Origin: an uncultured Erysipelotrichaceae bacterium
GTDB lineage: Bacteria; Bacillota_I; Bacilli_A; Erysipelotrichales; Erysipelotrichaceae
Length of the DNA stretch: 62,418 nucleotides
Reading direction: 5' to 3'
Assembly: GCA_947649125.1 (NCBI GenBank)
Contig: CANSQL010000007.1
Coordinates: 1 to 62,418 of the forward strand
In this document: positions 16,449 through 24,659 of the stretch, in pieces
Position numbering within the stretch: the first letter of the stretch is position 1
Layout of the letters: every line of letters starts with the position of its first letter
Made by a program: the position numbers and the translations under genes
The notes under the pieces: generated by a model
Databases searched by the model: none
The model's input: the letters and a program-made list of their open reading frames with translations, nothing else
Told to the model about the DNA's origin: nothing

Positions 16449-16461
16449 CGGTCCTGCTTTT
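16439..16461 (+). terminator. Terminator of fic
   Basis: A perfect 7-bp stem (GCAGGAC with GTCCTGC), loop TGACG, four T. It overlaps the stop codon. Confidence 0.8.
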
Positions 16462-16621
16462 GAATTAATAAAGCACCTATGCCTCTTAACAATAACCGGT
16501 TGAAAGTCATAATAAATGCAGAAGCTTATCAGTTACCATTCCGTTAATCAGAAAAAGGTAGTAATATAGGAAGCAATGCGTTAGAATAAGAGTAGGAATT
16601 ATTTAGAAGGAGGCTTTATTT

Positions 16622-16915
16622 ATGGATCAATTGCTTATGTTAATTGTCGGTGGGTTTTATATTGTTTTTATGGGTTTCTTTGTTTTGTTGGTGGTACGCC
16701 TTTATCAAGCATTGACGATTTATGTATACAAAAATGCACATTATTTACCGTCAAACAGATTTAGGCGATATCAGTCGGCTCCTCACCATATCGCTGATGA
16801 TGAAAGTGATATTGACTCTGAAATTATCGAGCAGCTCTTATTTCAATCCTACCCTTCACTTCAACTATTCCCACAGTCTTTAAGCCCATGTGCTTATTCG
16901 TTTTATTGCGCTTAA
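16622..16915 (+). CDS. Small single-pass membrane protein, unknown
   Basis: A 97-residue protein with one long N-terminal hydrophobic segment (4-32), then a basic stretch and an acidic patch (DDESDIDSEI). AAGGAGG lies before the ATG, the main reason to accept it. No family is recognised. The last 25 residues are of low complexity and may reflect a shifted or decayed end. Confidence 0.5.
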   Translation: MDQLLMLIVGGFYIVFMGFFVLLVVRLYQALTIYVYKNAHYLPSNRFRRYQSAPHHIADDESDIDSEIIEQLLFQSYPSLQLFPQSLSPCAYSFYCA

Positions 16916-17030
16916 TTATTTTAATATCCGCAAATATCGCTGTTTCTTGTAATAAGTGAAAATATCCTTTGTCTTTCAACGCTTTAATAATAAACATTTA
17001 TAATTATTCTCTCTATTTCCGATTATTGTA

Positions 17031-17039
17031 TGTTATAAT
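17031..17039 (+). promoter_or_regulatory. Extended -10 of the agr-like regulator gene
   Basis: TGTTATAAT lies 32 bases before the response-regulator start. No convincing -35 is seen, which would fit an activated promoter. Confidence 0.45.
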
Positions 17040-17071
17040 ATTGATAATACATGAGATGAAAAGGTGACTTT

Positions 17072-17737
17072 ATGAAAATTGCCGTTTTAGACGACGAAAG
17101 AATATACATTGAAAAGATATCAACGCTCATTCATGAGCACTTCCCTTATGATTCAATCGATACCTATACAAGCGCCGCTGATTTGATTCATCGAGGAAAT
17201 GCATATGATCTTTTAGTATTGGATATTGAAATGCCTGAAACGGACGGAATCACCTTTGCGAAAAACTATGCACCGCTTTTTAACAGTATACTTTTTGTGA
17301 CTTCATTTGACAAATATGTATTTGATTCTTTTCTCTATAATGTAAAAGGTTTTGTAGTAAAGGATCAAATAAATGAGCGCTTGATTCCTGAAATTCAAAA
17401 GATTAAAAATGAAAGAGAAAACACTGTAAAATTCAATACTGAAGTAGGTGTAGTTACAGTACCTTGCAGCTATATTCAATATTTTTATACTGAGGATACC
17501 TTTGTATATTTAGTTACTTTGACTAAGAAGTATTCTTTGACCAATAAGTCATTGAAGCAGCTTCCGATCAATTATAATGATTATTTCTTTGTGAGCAGAA
17601 GTCATCTGATAAAAACCGCAAATGTTTTAAATCTGTTAAAACATACCGGTAGTATTGAAATGAGAAACAGAGATATCATTAAGGTAAGCCGAAGGAATTG
17701 GAAGGCTTTGATTGATGCCTTTATGAAGGAAATATGA
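17072..17737 (+). CDS. LytTR response regulator (AgrA-like)
   Basis: This 221-residue protein has a receiver domain with acidic pocket D7/D8 and phosphoacceptor Asp51 in LVLDIEMPETDG, then a LytTR DNA-binding domain (about 125-218). LytTR regulators bind pairs of short direct repeats about 20 bp apart, and such a pair lies before agrB. It is directly followed by a kinase remnant and two AgrC-like kinases, so it is the likely partner of both (inference). AAAGGTG precedes the ATG. Confidence 0.88.
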   Translation: MKIAVLDDERIYIEKISTLIHEHFPYDSIDTYTSAADLIHRGNAYDLLVLDIEMPETDGITFAKNYAPLFNSILFVTSFDKYVFDSFLYNVKGFVVKDQINERLIPEIQKIKNERENTVKFNTEVGVVTVPCSYIQYFYTEDTFVYLVTLTKKYSLTNKSLKQLPINYNDYFFVSRSHLIKTANVLNLLKHTGSIEMRNRDIIKVSRRNWKALIDAFMKEI

Positions 17738-17740
17738 TAA

Positions 17741-17861
17741 TGGATACGGATTAAAAACCATTCATGAAATTGCACATAAATATTACGGTAAGGTACTCAT
17801 TGATGTTAAGGATGGATTTATTGATATGCGTGTGTTATTATTTACAGGAAACAAAGAATAA
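17741..17861 (+). pseudogene. 3' remnant of a third AgrC-like kinase
   Basis: Starting four bases after the regulator stop, about 40 codons match the last 40 codons of the two kinases downstream (GYGLK-IHEIAHKY… VLIDVKDGF…LLFTGN) up to the same TAA. The spacer after it is also repeated almost exactly. It has no start codon and no kinase body. It is most easily explained as what is left after recombination removed most of a kinase copy. Confidence 0.85.
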
Positions 17862-17891
17862 TGATTCCTACACAATAGAGAGAGGGATACC

Positions 17892-19136
17892 ATGGAGTGG
17901 GCAGTAGAGTTTGGATTCAGCGTAATGGATTATACGTATTTATTATACTTTTATCACATGCTGATTGATAAGAAGTGGGAATGGAAAAAAGCGATGATCG
18001 GAATACTTTGTATCGCTATGATTCAGTTTGGCAAGGATATGTTGTTTTCATTCGGAACCTTTTCATATATAATAGATGTTTTTCTGGTAACCGGCTTTTT
18101 ATTTTTATACGCCAAAAGCTATAATTTAAGTTATTATTTTTATGCGCTATTGATTGACATTATATTCAATTTCTCAATTACATTTTTTGTATCTATTGCC
18201 ATTAGATTAGGTATTGATATCAGTCAAACCTTGTTATTTGGATATGTACGAATAGTATTCGCAATGCTTTTAAAGTCATTTATACTGTTGGTTTTATGGC
18301 TATCGGTTAAATTTCTTGTCAAACATCGTATACAAGATATGAAAACAGAAACAATTACTGTTGCGATAACAGTAGTAACCTTGGTAATCTTTAACTATTT
18401 ATTAGGCTCTGCGAAAGATAATACCGAAATACTCTTGTACACCGTATTACTGACTCTTGTCATGATTACCAATTTCTATATCTTTTATCGCTACAGTATC
18501 TTTATCAAATCTCAGTCAGAAGCTGAGATCATTAACCAATCGATCAATATCACCTCAGATTATGTAACCAAGCTTCAAAAGGAACAAGAAAATATACGTA
18601 AGATCCGCCATGATATGAAAAATCAATTAACTGTGTTATCTATTCTTTTAACCGACGGTAAAACACAAGAAGCAGAGAATATTTTACACAAGCTTTGTGA
18701 TTCGGTTGATTCTGTCAAGGGTTCAATTTCCGGCAATCTCTTTATCGATGCGATATTAAGACAGAAAATGAATGAATATCAAGACATCGAGTTTCATTTA
18801 GATATTCAAGTAACGAAGGATTGTGTCATAGACGGGAAATATATCATATCCCTATTATCAAATATCATTGACAATGCTTGTGAGGAATTAAGACGAATCA
18901 AAGAAACTGAATTCACCTTACAAATCAACGGCAATCAATCACAAATGATGATAAAAGCACAAAACAAGTGCCGAGATGACATTGACCTTAAAACCGATAA
19001 GGATAAGCATGAACATGGATACGGATTAAAAATCATTCATGAAATTGCACATAAATATGACGGCAATGTACTCATTGATGTTAAGGATGGATTTTTTGAT
19101 ATACGTATGCTATTATTTACAGGAAACAGAGAATAA
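17892..19136 (+). CDS. AgrC-like sensor histidine kinase, copy 1
   Basis: A 414-residue kinase. The N-terminal half holds six to seven membrane segments (about 10-205), the peptide sensor of AgrC-type kinases. A linker helix follows, then the HPK10 phosphoacceptor His240 in KIRHDMKNQL and a GHKL ATPase with N-box SNIIDNACEEL (323-333) and G-box HGYGLKII. Residues 1-34 and ~140-414 are almost identical to copy 2, whereas 35-139 differ strongly. The two copies would therefore signal to the same regulator but may sense different peptides. GAGAGAGGG precedes the ATG. Confidence 0.92.
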   Translation: MEWAVEFGFSVMDYTYLLYFYHMLIDKKWEWKKAMIGILCIAMIQFGKDMLFSFGTFSYIIDVFLVTGFLFLYAKSYNLSYYFYALLIDIIFNFSITFFVSIAIRLGIDISQTLLFGYVRIVFAMLLKSFILLVLWLSVKFLVKHRIQDMKTETITVAITVVTLVIFNYLLGSAKDNTEILLYTVLLTLVMITNFYIFYRYSIFIKSQSEAEIINQSINITSDYVTKLQKEQENIRKIRHDMKNQLTVLSILLTDGKTQEAENILHKLCDSVDSVKGSISGNLFIDAILRQKMNEYQDIEFHLDIQVTKDCVIDGKYIISLLSNIIDNACEELRRIKETEFTLQINGNQSQMMIKAQNKCRDDIDLKTDKDKHEHGYGLKIIHEIAHKYDGNVLIDVKDGFFDIRMLLFTGNRE

Positions 19137-19166
19137 TGATTCCTGCACAATAGAGAGAGGGATACT

Positions 19167-20411
19167 ATGGAGTGGGCAGTAGAGTTTGGATTCAGCGTAA
19201 TGGATTATACGTATTTATTATACTTTTATCATATGTTGATCGATAAGAAGTGGGAATGGAAAAAAGCGATTATTGGAATTTTGCTGATTTCTATACTTCA
19301 ATTTTGTAAAGATGAGATATTATTTTTTGATATGTGGGCAAATATCGTCGATACAATAATTATAACCGGATTTTTATTTCTATATTCTAAACAATATCTA
19401 CTTGATTATTATTTTTATGCTCTATTAATTGACAACATTTTTAGCTTCTCTATCACCATCTTTGTATCTGTGGCGATTAAAATGGGAATAGACGTGAGTC
19501 AAACATTGGTATTTGGTTATGAACGCATCATTTTTGTCATACTTCTAAAAATCTTTGTATTCTTTGTATTATGGTGTGCGGTTAAATTTCTTGTCAAACA
19601 TCGTATACAAGATATGAAAACAGAGACTATTACTGTTGCGATAACAGTAGTAACCTTAATAATCTTTAATTATTTATTAGGCACAACGCAAGACAACGCT
19701 GAAATACTCCTATACACCGTATTACTGACTCTTGTCATGATTACCAACTTCTATATCTTTTATCGCTACAGTATCTTTATCAAATCTCAGTCAGAAGCTG
19801 AAATCATTAATCAATCCATCAATATCACCTCAGATTATGTAACCAAGCTTCAAAAGGAACAGGAAAATATACGTAAGATCCGCCATGATATGAAAAACCA
19901 ATTAACTGTGTTATCTATTCTTTTGACTGATGGTAAAACACAAGAGGCAGAGAATATTTTACACAAGCTTTGTGATTCTGTTGACTCTGCCAAGGGTTCA
20001 ATTTCCGGCAATCTCTTTATCGATGCGATATTAAGACAGAAAATGAATGAATATCAAGACATCGAGTTTCATTTAGATATTCAAGTAACGAAGGACTGCA
20101 TCATAGACGGAAAATATATCATATCCCTATTATCAAATATCATTGACAATGCCTGTGAGGAATTAAGGCGAATCAAAGAAACTGAATTCACCTTACAAAT
20201 CAACGGCAATCAATCACAAATAATGATAAAAGCACAAAACAAATGCCGGTCTGACATCAATTTCAATACCGATAAGGATAAGCATGAACATGGATACGGA
20301 TTAAAAATCATTCATGAAATCGCACATAAATATGACGGCAATGTACTCATTGATTTAAAGAATGGATACTTTGATATACGTGTTTTACTGTTTTTCACCA
20401 ATAATAATTGA
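19167..20411 (+). CDS. AgrC-like sensor histidine kinase, copy 2
   Basis: A second 414-residue kinase with the same layout: His240 in KIRHDMKNQL, N-box and G-box intact. The 30-base spacer before it matches the spacer before copy 1, so the duplicated unit is gene plus leader. The sensor stretch 35-139 is the only strongly diverged part (for example FCKDEILFFDMWANIVD against the copy 1 segment). The last ~10 residues also differ (FFTNNN end). It is nearest to agrB/agrD and is the more likely receptor for the local peptide (inference). Its stop overlaps the first upstream repeat of agrB. Confidence 0.92.
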   Translation: MEWAVEFGFSVMDYTYLLYFYHMLIDKKWEWKKAIIGILLISILQFCKDEILFFDMWANIVDTIIITGFLFLYSKQYLLDYYFYALLIDNIFSFSITIFVSVAIKMGIDVSQTLVFGYERIIFVILLKIFVFFVLWCAVKFLVKHRIQDMKTETITVAITVVTLIIFNYLLGTTQDNAEILLYTVLLTLVMITNFYIFYRYSIFIKSQSEAEIINQSINITSDYVTKLQKEQENIRKIRHDMKNQLTVLSILLTDGKTQEAENILHKLCDSVDSAKGSISGNLFIDAILRQKMNEYQDIEFHLDIQVTKDCIIDGKYIISLLSNIIDNACEELRRIKETEFTLQINGNQSQIMIKAQNKCRSDINFNTDKDKHEHGYGLKIIHEIAHKYDGNVLIDLKNGYFDIRVLLFFTNNN

Positions 20412-20441
20412 CCGTTCACTGGAAAAATCGACCGCTCACTG
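20411..20441 (+). promoter_or_regulatory. Putative LytTR regulator site before agrB
   Basis: ACCGTTCACTG and ACCGCTCACTG, identical in 10 of 11 positions, begin exactly 20 bases apart. They end nine bases before the -35 of the agrB promoter. AgrA/ComE/VirR-type LytTR regulators bind paired direct repeats of this size and spacing, so this is the likely site of the response regulator encoded upstream. Confidence 0.6.
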
Positions 20442-20449
20442 ACAATTCG

Positions 20450-20478
20450 TTGCCTTTTCTCATAGAAACTACTATATT
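20450..20478 (+). promoter_or_regulatory. Promoter of agrB-agrD-amidase
   Basis: TTGCCT and TATATT are 17 bases apart, 22 bases before the agrB start. The weak elements fit activation from the direct repeats just upstream. Confidence 0.6.
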
Positions 20479-20500
20479 AATAGTGAGAAAGGGAGATGGA

Positions 20501-21019
20501 ATGTCGGAACACTTAGGAACAAAACTGGGAGAATGGTTATGCACACAAGGTATGATTGAAAAGAATCAAATTGACTTAATTCGCTATTCATTTGAAATTA
20601 TGTGCAGTGAAATCGCTGAAAACATAATTATATTTGGATACGGATTATTATCAAAGAAACTTATTTTCACACTCATGTATCTTATATTCTTTCATACCTT
20701 AAGACATTACTTTCAAGGCTATCATGCGAAAACAATCATAAGATGCTTCGCATTAACGGTAGGTGCATATCTAACGGCCTTATGCTTATTCACATCTGTT
20801 ACATATGGGTGGGGAGTATTGTTCCTGATCATCAGTTTAAGCTTACAAACAATGTATTGTGTAAAGAAGCAACAGCTTACGCCGATGTTGATATCTATCG
20901 TATTAAAAGCTGCGGTATTAACATTAGGGGGAATCCTGCATGATTTCAGCTTCTTTCAATTGCTGATTATTGTAGAGCTTATTGTATCTGTCAGCGCCCT
21001 TCTTAGAAAGGAGGATTAA
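20501..21019 (+). CDS. agrB: AgrB-like peptide-processing membrane protease
   Basis: A 172-residue polytopic membrane cysteine protease. AgrB cleaves the C-terminal tail of the AgrD precursor and cyclises the peptide. The catalytic pair is visible: His75 in GYHAKT and Cys82, seven residues apart as in the family. There are four or more membrane segments after residue 40. The start follows GGGAGATGG; the frame extends 31 codons upstream into the promoter and is rejected. Its TAA overlaps the agrD start (TAATG). Confidence 0.92.
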   Translation: MSEHLGTKLGEWLCTQGMIEKNQIDLIRYSFEIMCSEIAENIIIFGYGLLSKKLIFTLMYLIFFHTLRHYFQGYHAKTIIRCFALTVGAYLTALCLFTSVTYGWGVLFLIISLSLQTMYCVKKQQLTPMLISIVLKAAVLTLGGILHDFSFFQLLIIVELIVSVSALLRKED

Positions 21020-21129
21020 TGAAGAATAAATTTGCATCTGTTCTGTCAAAAGTATTAATCAAGGTGGGACAAACTTTTGATAGAAACGTATCACCACACA
21101 ATTTTTACAAACCAAAAAAATATAAATAA
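21019..21129 (+). CDS. agrD: AgrD-like autoinducer precursor, predicted serine lactone
   Basis: A 36-residue peptide, translationally coupled to agrB and behind a perfect AAGGAGG. It has an amphipathic N-terminal leader (MKNKFASVLSKVLIKVG), a core RNVSPHNF and a charged tail YKPKKYK resembling the Y-x-P-K-x-P recognition tail of AgrD. AgrD peptides form a five-residue ring closed by Cys. Here no Cys exists anywhere, and Ser26 with Pro-His-Asn-Phe occupies the ring position, suggesting a serine lactone as known for Staphylococcus intermedius. Ring identity is inferred. Confidence 0.82.
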   Translation: MKNKFASVLSKVLIKVGQTFDRNVSPHNFYKPKKYK

Positions 21130-21141
21130 GGAGGAGAAAAC

Positions 21142-22155
21142 ATGAAAATAAAAGCCCTACTATCTGCAATGATGATTTTATGTTTAGGAATAACATCAAC
21201 ACAAGTTGTCAATGCAGAAGATATTGCTGATAAAACACCTGAAAGCGTTAGAGATTTTATTAATGAAAATGCAACTTGGGGAAAAGTCAAAACTAATGGC
21301 AGCGTTCCGGTGGGAAATAAAGAAATATCATTGCTGGTTACTTTCGAGTCACAAGAAGATGCATTACTTAAATTTAAGCAAATGTATAATGAAAACATTT
21401 CTTTAATGAAAGTGCAAGAAAACCTACAGGAATTATCAGATGAAAATTATAATGAATATTTTTCACTACTGAGAAAAGATGGTGAGAAATACTTCCCTCT
21501 TGATGAATTGAACACGATTTACGCATTTTTTGATATATATGAGAACAACGATCATAATCAAATCATAAAGGAAAATGCAATGAAATTAAATTTCAGATCA
21601 ACCTTAACAGAAAAAAATCAGTTGTTGGAAGAGATTGATTCACTATCTCCGGATTATAATGAAAGAGTAAGCCAAGCTGCTGAATCAAGATATGTTACTC
21701 ATTTGAGCCAAATAAATGTATCAGCAGCAACTGCATATGCAAGAAAATATGGTCCGAAAAATAAATATAATAGAAACTACAACTACTATGGAGCTGACTG
21801 CACTAATTTTGCTTCACAAATAGCTTACGCAGGTGGACTAAGACAAGGAACAAGCTGGAAACCGTATACAAAGCCATGGATTAATGCAAATTCATTTGCT
21901 ATTTTATGGGGTAAAAAAGGAAATTCAAAAAAATGGTCTGACTTTGTCAAAACTTTAAAACCCGGAAATTTTATCGGCGCTGACTTTACAGGAGATGGCA
22001 CGCTTGATCATATTGCCTATATAACTGCTAATGGTAGCACCTCTACTGTTAAAGAAATTGCACAACATACAAGCGATTATGTTAAAATGTCTGATATCAG
22101 TGATTGGCGCACGGATTCTTTAACTAGAATTCTTTGGATAATTGGAAATCCATAA
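21142..22155 (+). CDS. Secreted protein with putative amidase domain
   Basis: This 337-residue protein has a signal peptide (1-25, cleavage after VVNA), a helical region (about 30-185) and a C-terminal papain-like amidase domain (PF12671 type). Catalytic Cys220 lies in YYGADCTNFASQ and the probable His290 in LDHIAYI. The domain is thought to act on peptide or peptidoglycan amide bonds. AAGGAGGAG starts right after the agrD stop, so it belongs to the agrBD transcript and is a likely quorum-controlled exported enzyme. Base composition is visibly more AT-rich than in the metabolic operons. Confidence 0.82.
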   Translation: MKIKALLSAMMILCLGITSTQVVNAEDIADKTPESVRDFINENATWGKVKTNGSVPVGNKEISLLVTFESQEDALLKFKQMYNENISLMKVQENLQELSDENYNEYFSLLRKDGEKYFPLDELNTIYAFFDIYENNDHNQIIKENAMKLNFRSTLTEKNQLLEEIDSLSPDYNERVSQAAESRYVTHLSQINVSAATAYARKYGPKNKYNRNYNYYGADCTNFASQIAYAGGLRQGTSWKPYTKPWINANSFAILWGKKGNSKKWSDFVKTLKPGNFIGADFTGDGTLDHIAYITANGSTSTVKEIAQHTSDYVKMSDISDWRTDSLTRILWIIGNP

Positions 22156-22195
22156 TAACATGAACCGGAAATAAATTAAAAGGAGAACAACTAAT

Positions 22196-22687
22196 ATGAA
22201 GTGTTTAACTATTGTAGGTATAATACTTTGCAGTGTCGTATTATCTGGCTGTGATAACAAAAAAACATTAGCTGATATAAAGATTAATGATTTTGATTCT
22301 GAATTATTTACACAAGAAGAATATAATCAAATGCTTGATGAATTTGTGACAGAATTTAATGAAACATTCAGTAAGAAACTTCCTTATGATATTGGCATTG
22401 AGGAAATTTCCTATGTAGGCGATAGATGTTTAAAAATGGAAATACAAGACTTTTATGGAAATAATAAAAGCAGTGCAAATGAAATAGACGAGAATCAAGA
22501 TTTTTTACTTTTAAAATTAAGGTTAGATAAAACTTCTTTAAAGGATAAACTAAATGTCACCGGTTCATACCCCGATGATTATTATTACTTTGTAGGTAAA
22601 AAACAAAACGGCAAATGGGAAGTTCTGAAAGTCGGTATGGCTTATCCGGGTGGGTTCGATTTACAGTGTGAGTTAAATAAGGAATGA
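22196..22687 (+). CDS. Lipoprotein, paralogue of the 25.6-kb lipoprotein
   Basis: A 163-residue protein with a lipoprotein signal (LSGC, Cys19). The body shares SELF-x-x-EEYNQMLDE, EEI-x-YVGD-x-CLK-x-EIQD, a YYYF-x-GK block and the ending DLQCELNK with the gene at 25585. No known family. It follows the amidase gene by 40 bases with AAGGAGAAC before the ATG and ends at a strong terminator, so it is probably the last gene of the agrB operon. Confidence 0.75.
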   Translation: MKCLTIVGIILCSVVLSGCDNKKTLADIKINDFDSELFTQEEYNQMLDEFVTEFNETFSKKLPYDIGIEEISYVGDRCLKMEIQDFYGNNKSSANEIDENQDFLLLKLRLDKTSLKDKLNVTGSYPDDYYYFVGKKQNGKWEVLKVGMAYPGGFDLQCELNKE

Positions 22688-22719
22688 TAAAGACACCTTA
22701 AGCGTTAAAAAAGTAAAAC

Positions 22720-22754
22720 AAGGGGGAAGGATCAAGTATCTTTTCCCCTTTTTC
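22720..22754 (+). terminator. Terminator of the agrB-amidase-lipoprotein operon
   Basis: A 13-bp stem with two G-U pairs (AAGGGGGAAGGAT with ATCTTTTCCCCTT), loop CAAGT and a T run. Confidence 0.88.
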
Positions 22755-22864
22755 TGTTCCTGATAATCATTTAAATCCCATTATTTAACTGGCTTATCCT
22801 ACCAAAAGCATGTATAATGATATCAGATAATAAAACTCATAAAGAATGATATTATATAATGAAC
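22745..22864 (+). repeat. 120-base intergenic repeat, copy 1
   Basis: This copy matches copy 2 at 23249-23368 over its whole length with scattered changes; best conserved are ACTGGCTTAT and CCAAAAGCATGTATAAT. TATAAT with TGGCTT 17 bases before it makes a promoter for the small membrane gene that follows. Confidence 0.75.
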
Positions 22865-22883
22865 AAGTCAGGAGGCTTATAAG

Positions 22884-23174
22884 ATGAATAAAAAAATTAT
22901 TTTTTCAATATACTTGATATTATTAGGCTGTTTATATGTAATGAACCAGCTTCACCTAATATTAATTAATGAATACATCAATTATGCGATCGGGATTCTT
23001 TTGATAGTAATGCTGTTAACAAAAGTACCGTTTCTATATCATAATCTATCCTCGTCAAAAGATAACGAGCATCTGTCCAAAGAACAACAGAATCACGAGT
23101 TTATGGATTTTAAAACATTTTTCATTTTATTAATTCCATTAATAATTTTGTCATTTTTGACATTTCAATCTTAA
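22884..23174 (+). CDS. Small three-segment membrane protein, unknown
   Basis: A 96-residue hydrophobic protein with membrane segments at about 6-26, 31-49 and 76-93 and a charged loop (SSSKDNEHLSKEQQNHE). CAGGAGG precedes the ATG, and the promoter lies in the 120-base repeat. No family is recognised. The position in the agr-linked island suggests immunity, export or envelope roles, but the sequence shows none. Confidence 0.65.
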   Translation: MNKKIIFSIYLILLGCLYVMNQLHLILINEYINYAIGILLIVMLLTKVPFLYHNLSSSKDNEHLSKEQQNHEFMDFKTFFILLIPLIILSFLTFQS

Positions 23175-23248
23175 ATTCATGACATTGTGTTTTGTAGATA
23201 AATTTAATAGCTTATTTCAAACAAAGAGAAAACATACAAGCATCTACT

Positions 23249-23368
23249 CCCCTTTTCTGTACCTAATAATGATACAAAATTCATAAATTTACTGGCTTAT
23301 TCTCCCAAAAGCATGTATAATAATATTAGATAAAACATACCGTAAAGAATAATATTATATTATGAAAC
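23249..23368 (+). repeat. 120-base intergenic repeat, copy 2
   Basis: The second copy of the promoter-bearing repeat (CCAAAAGCATGTATAAT core), before another small membrane gene. It implies tandem duplication of a promoter plus small-gene unit followed by divergence of the coding part. Confidence 0.75.
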
Positions 23369-23443
23369 TAACGCCCCACGACTGCCCCGCTCACCAAACA
23401 ATAAAATTCTAATATTAACGAAAGACAAAAGGAGATGACAACA

Positions 23444-23626
23444 ATGAATAAAGCCACATATACCGTTGTCCTGTATCTGTGCATCGCATTACAGTTAGTA
23501 AATCATTTGCTGTATACACAGGAATGCTACAACAACCAAATCGCATTGCTGATCCTTATCATAATCGCAGCAGTTGTTTACGGCTCTTACAGAAAATATA
23601 AGAAAGCTATAAAAACGGTTGTCTAG
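23444..23626 (+). CDS. Small two-segment membrane protein, unknown
   Basis: A 60-residue protein with two hydrophobic segments (about 5-22 and 30-49) and a basic tail. An earlier ATG three codons upstream touches the AAAGGAG site, so the later ATG is chosen. It may be a shortened relative of the 96-residue protein upstream, as both follow copies of the same repeat. Confidence 0.55.
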   Translation: MNKATYTVVLYLCIALQLVNHLLYTQECYNNQIALLILIIIAAVVYGSYRKYKKAIKTVV

Positions 23627-23724
23627 AATAAAATCAACCCTTATCCGTTCTGCATCAATAATGAAATTATCAACAGCATTACACCTTCAACACAAAAAGA
23701 AATATCATAAATAGGGAGAACTGA

Positions 23725-24108
23725 ATGAAAAAGATTATTTTAGCCTCATTGTTACTACTATTAGTGGTAACTGCATGCACAAGAACCACAAACAATACCA
23801 ATAATGAAAGCAACGGTGCAGTTACAGTGCCCCACGGCATCAAGCCGATCATCTATTATCACGGAAAGCACTACGGTATCTTTAAAAAGGTAGATAAGCT
23901 GCCGCAGGACTTTAAAGACTCCGGTGATAAAATCATCGGCAGTGAGATTGATGACGATACACTTCCGAATCGAGAATGTTATACCTCAACGCTTAACGCA
24001 AACAATGTAGGAGCCGATATTTTTCGAAGCACCGAAAACGATACGCTGATATTCATCAACGTAGAAGGCGGATATTTAGCATTCCGCCATGAGGAATACG
24101 ATAACTAA
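23725..24108 (+). CDS. Small lipoprotein, unknown
   Basis: A 127-residue protein with a lipoprotein signal (VTAC, Cys18), an Asn/Thr-rich linker and a small globular domain with G-K-H-Y-G-I-F-K-K and E-G-G-Y-L-A-F-R. No family recognised. AGGGAG precedes the ATG. It heads a row of closely spaced genes reaching 27.1 kb. Confidence 0.7.
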   Translation: MKKIILASLLLLLVVTACTRTTNNTNNESNGAVTVPHGIKPIIYYHGKHYGIFKKVDKLPQDFKDSGDKIIGSEIDDDTLPNRECYTSTLNANNVGADIFRSTENDTLIFINVEGGYLAFRHEEYDN

Positions 24109-24176
24109 ACAACCACAGCTTTCGTTATCGCTTCCTTTCAATACCGACACAACCAAAAAAGGAGTGAGTGAACCGA

Positions 24177-24605
24177 ATGAATAAAAAACAAATATCCTAT
24201 ATCATAGTCATGCTGATACTGACAGCCGTAATCCTATTATCCGATAAAATCAATCCGATTGATAAGCCATATGAGATCAATAATCAAAAGGCAGCGCTTC
24301 AGTTATTCTGTCAACTGATACTTCCCTGTATCTTAGGGAGCATTATTGCCCAAGTCAGTGCACAATGGATCAAGGCAGAAGGCTTCGCAACCTTTAAAAA
24401 GCATAAACATCTCATTTATATCGTGATTGAGCTGTTAGCCGCATATATACTCTTTATGCTGTATCCGATCTTTTCAATCATGATCGGAACAAGCATGCCT
24501 ACAGCGATCGGCGAATATATGCTGTTCGCTGCCGAAAATCTGTATCTATACATTATTATCTATTTCCTATTGACACTGGGAATTATAAAAGCCTGCAGAA
24601 GCTAA
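24177..24605 (+). CDS. Four-segment membrane protein, unknown
   Basis: A 142-residue polytopic membrane protein with hydrophobic segments at about 7-25, 43-63, 81-106 and 115-137. AAAGGAG lies upstream; I chose ATG over a GTG three codons earlier because the spacing is better and the next gene repeats the same pattern. No motif gives a function. Confidence 0.65.
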   Translation: MNKKQISYIIVMLILTAVILLSDKINPIDKPYEINNQKAALQLFCQLILPCILGSIIAQVSAQWIKAEGFATFKKHKHLIYIVIELLAAYILFMLYPIFSIMIGTSMPTAIGEYMLFAAENLYLYIIIYFLLTLGIIKACRS

Positions 24606-24659
24606 CGAATTCAACAGGCAATGCAGCGACACAACTAAAAAGAAAAGGACGTGACGAAT

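Noticed and set aside
17738-17861. Sequence after the response regulator as part of its coding region
   Set aside because: The regulator ends with a normal LytTR C-terminus and TGA; the following codons match the kinase end in another frame.
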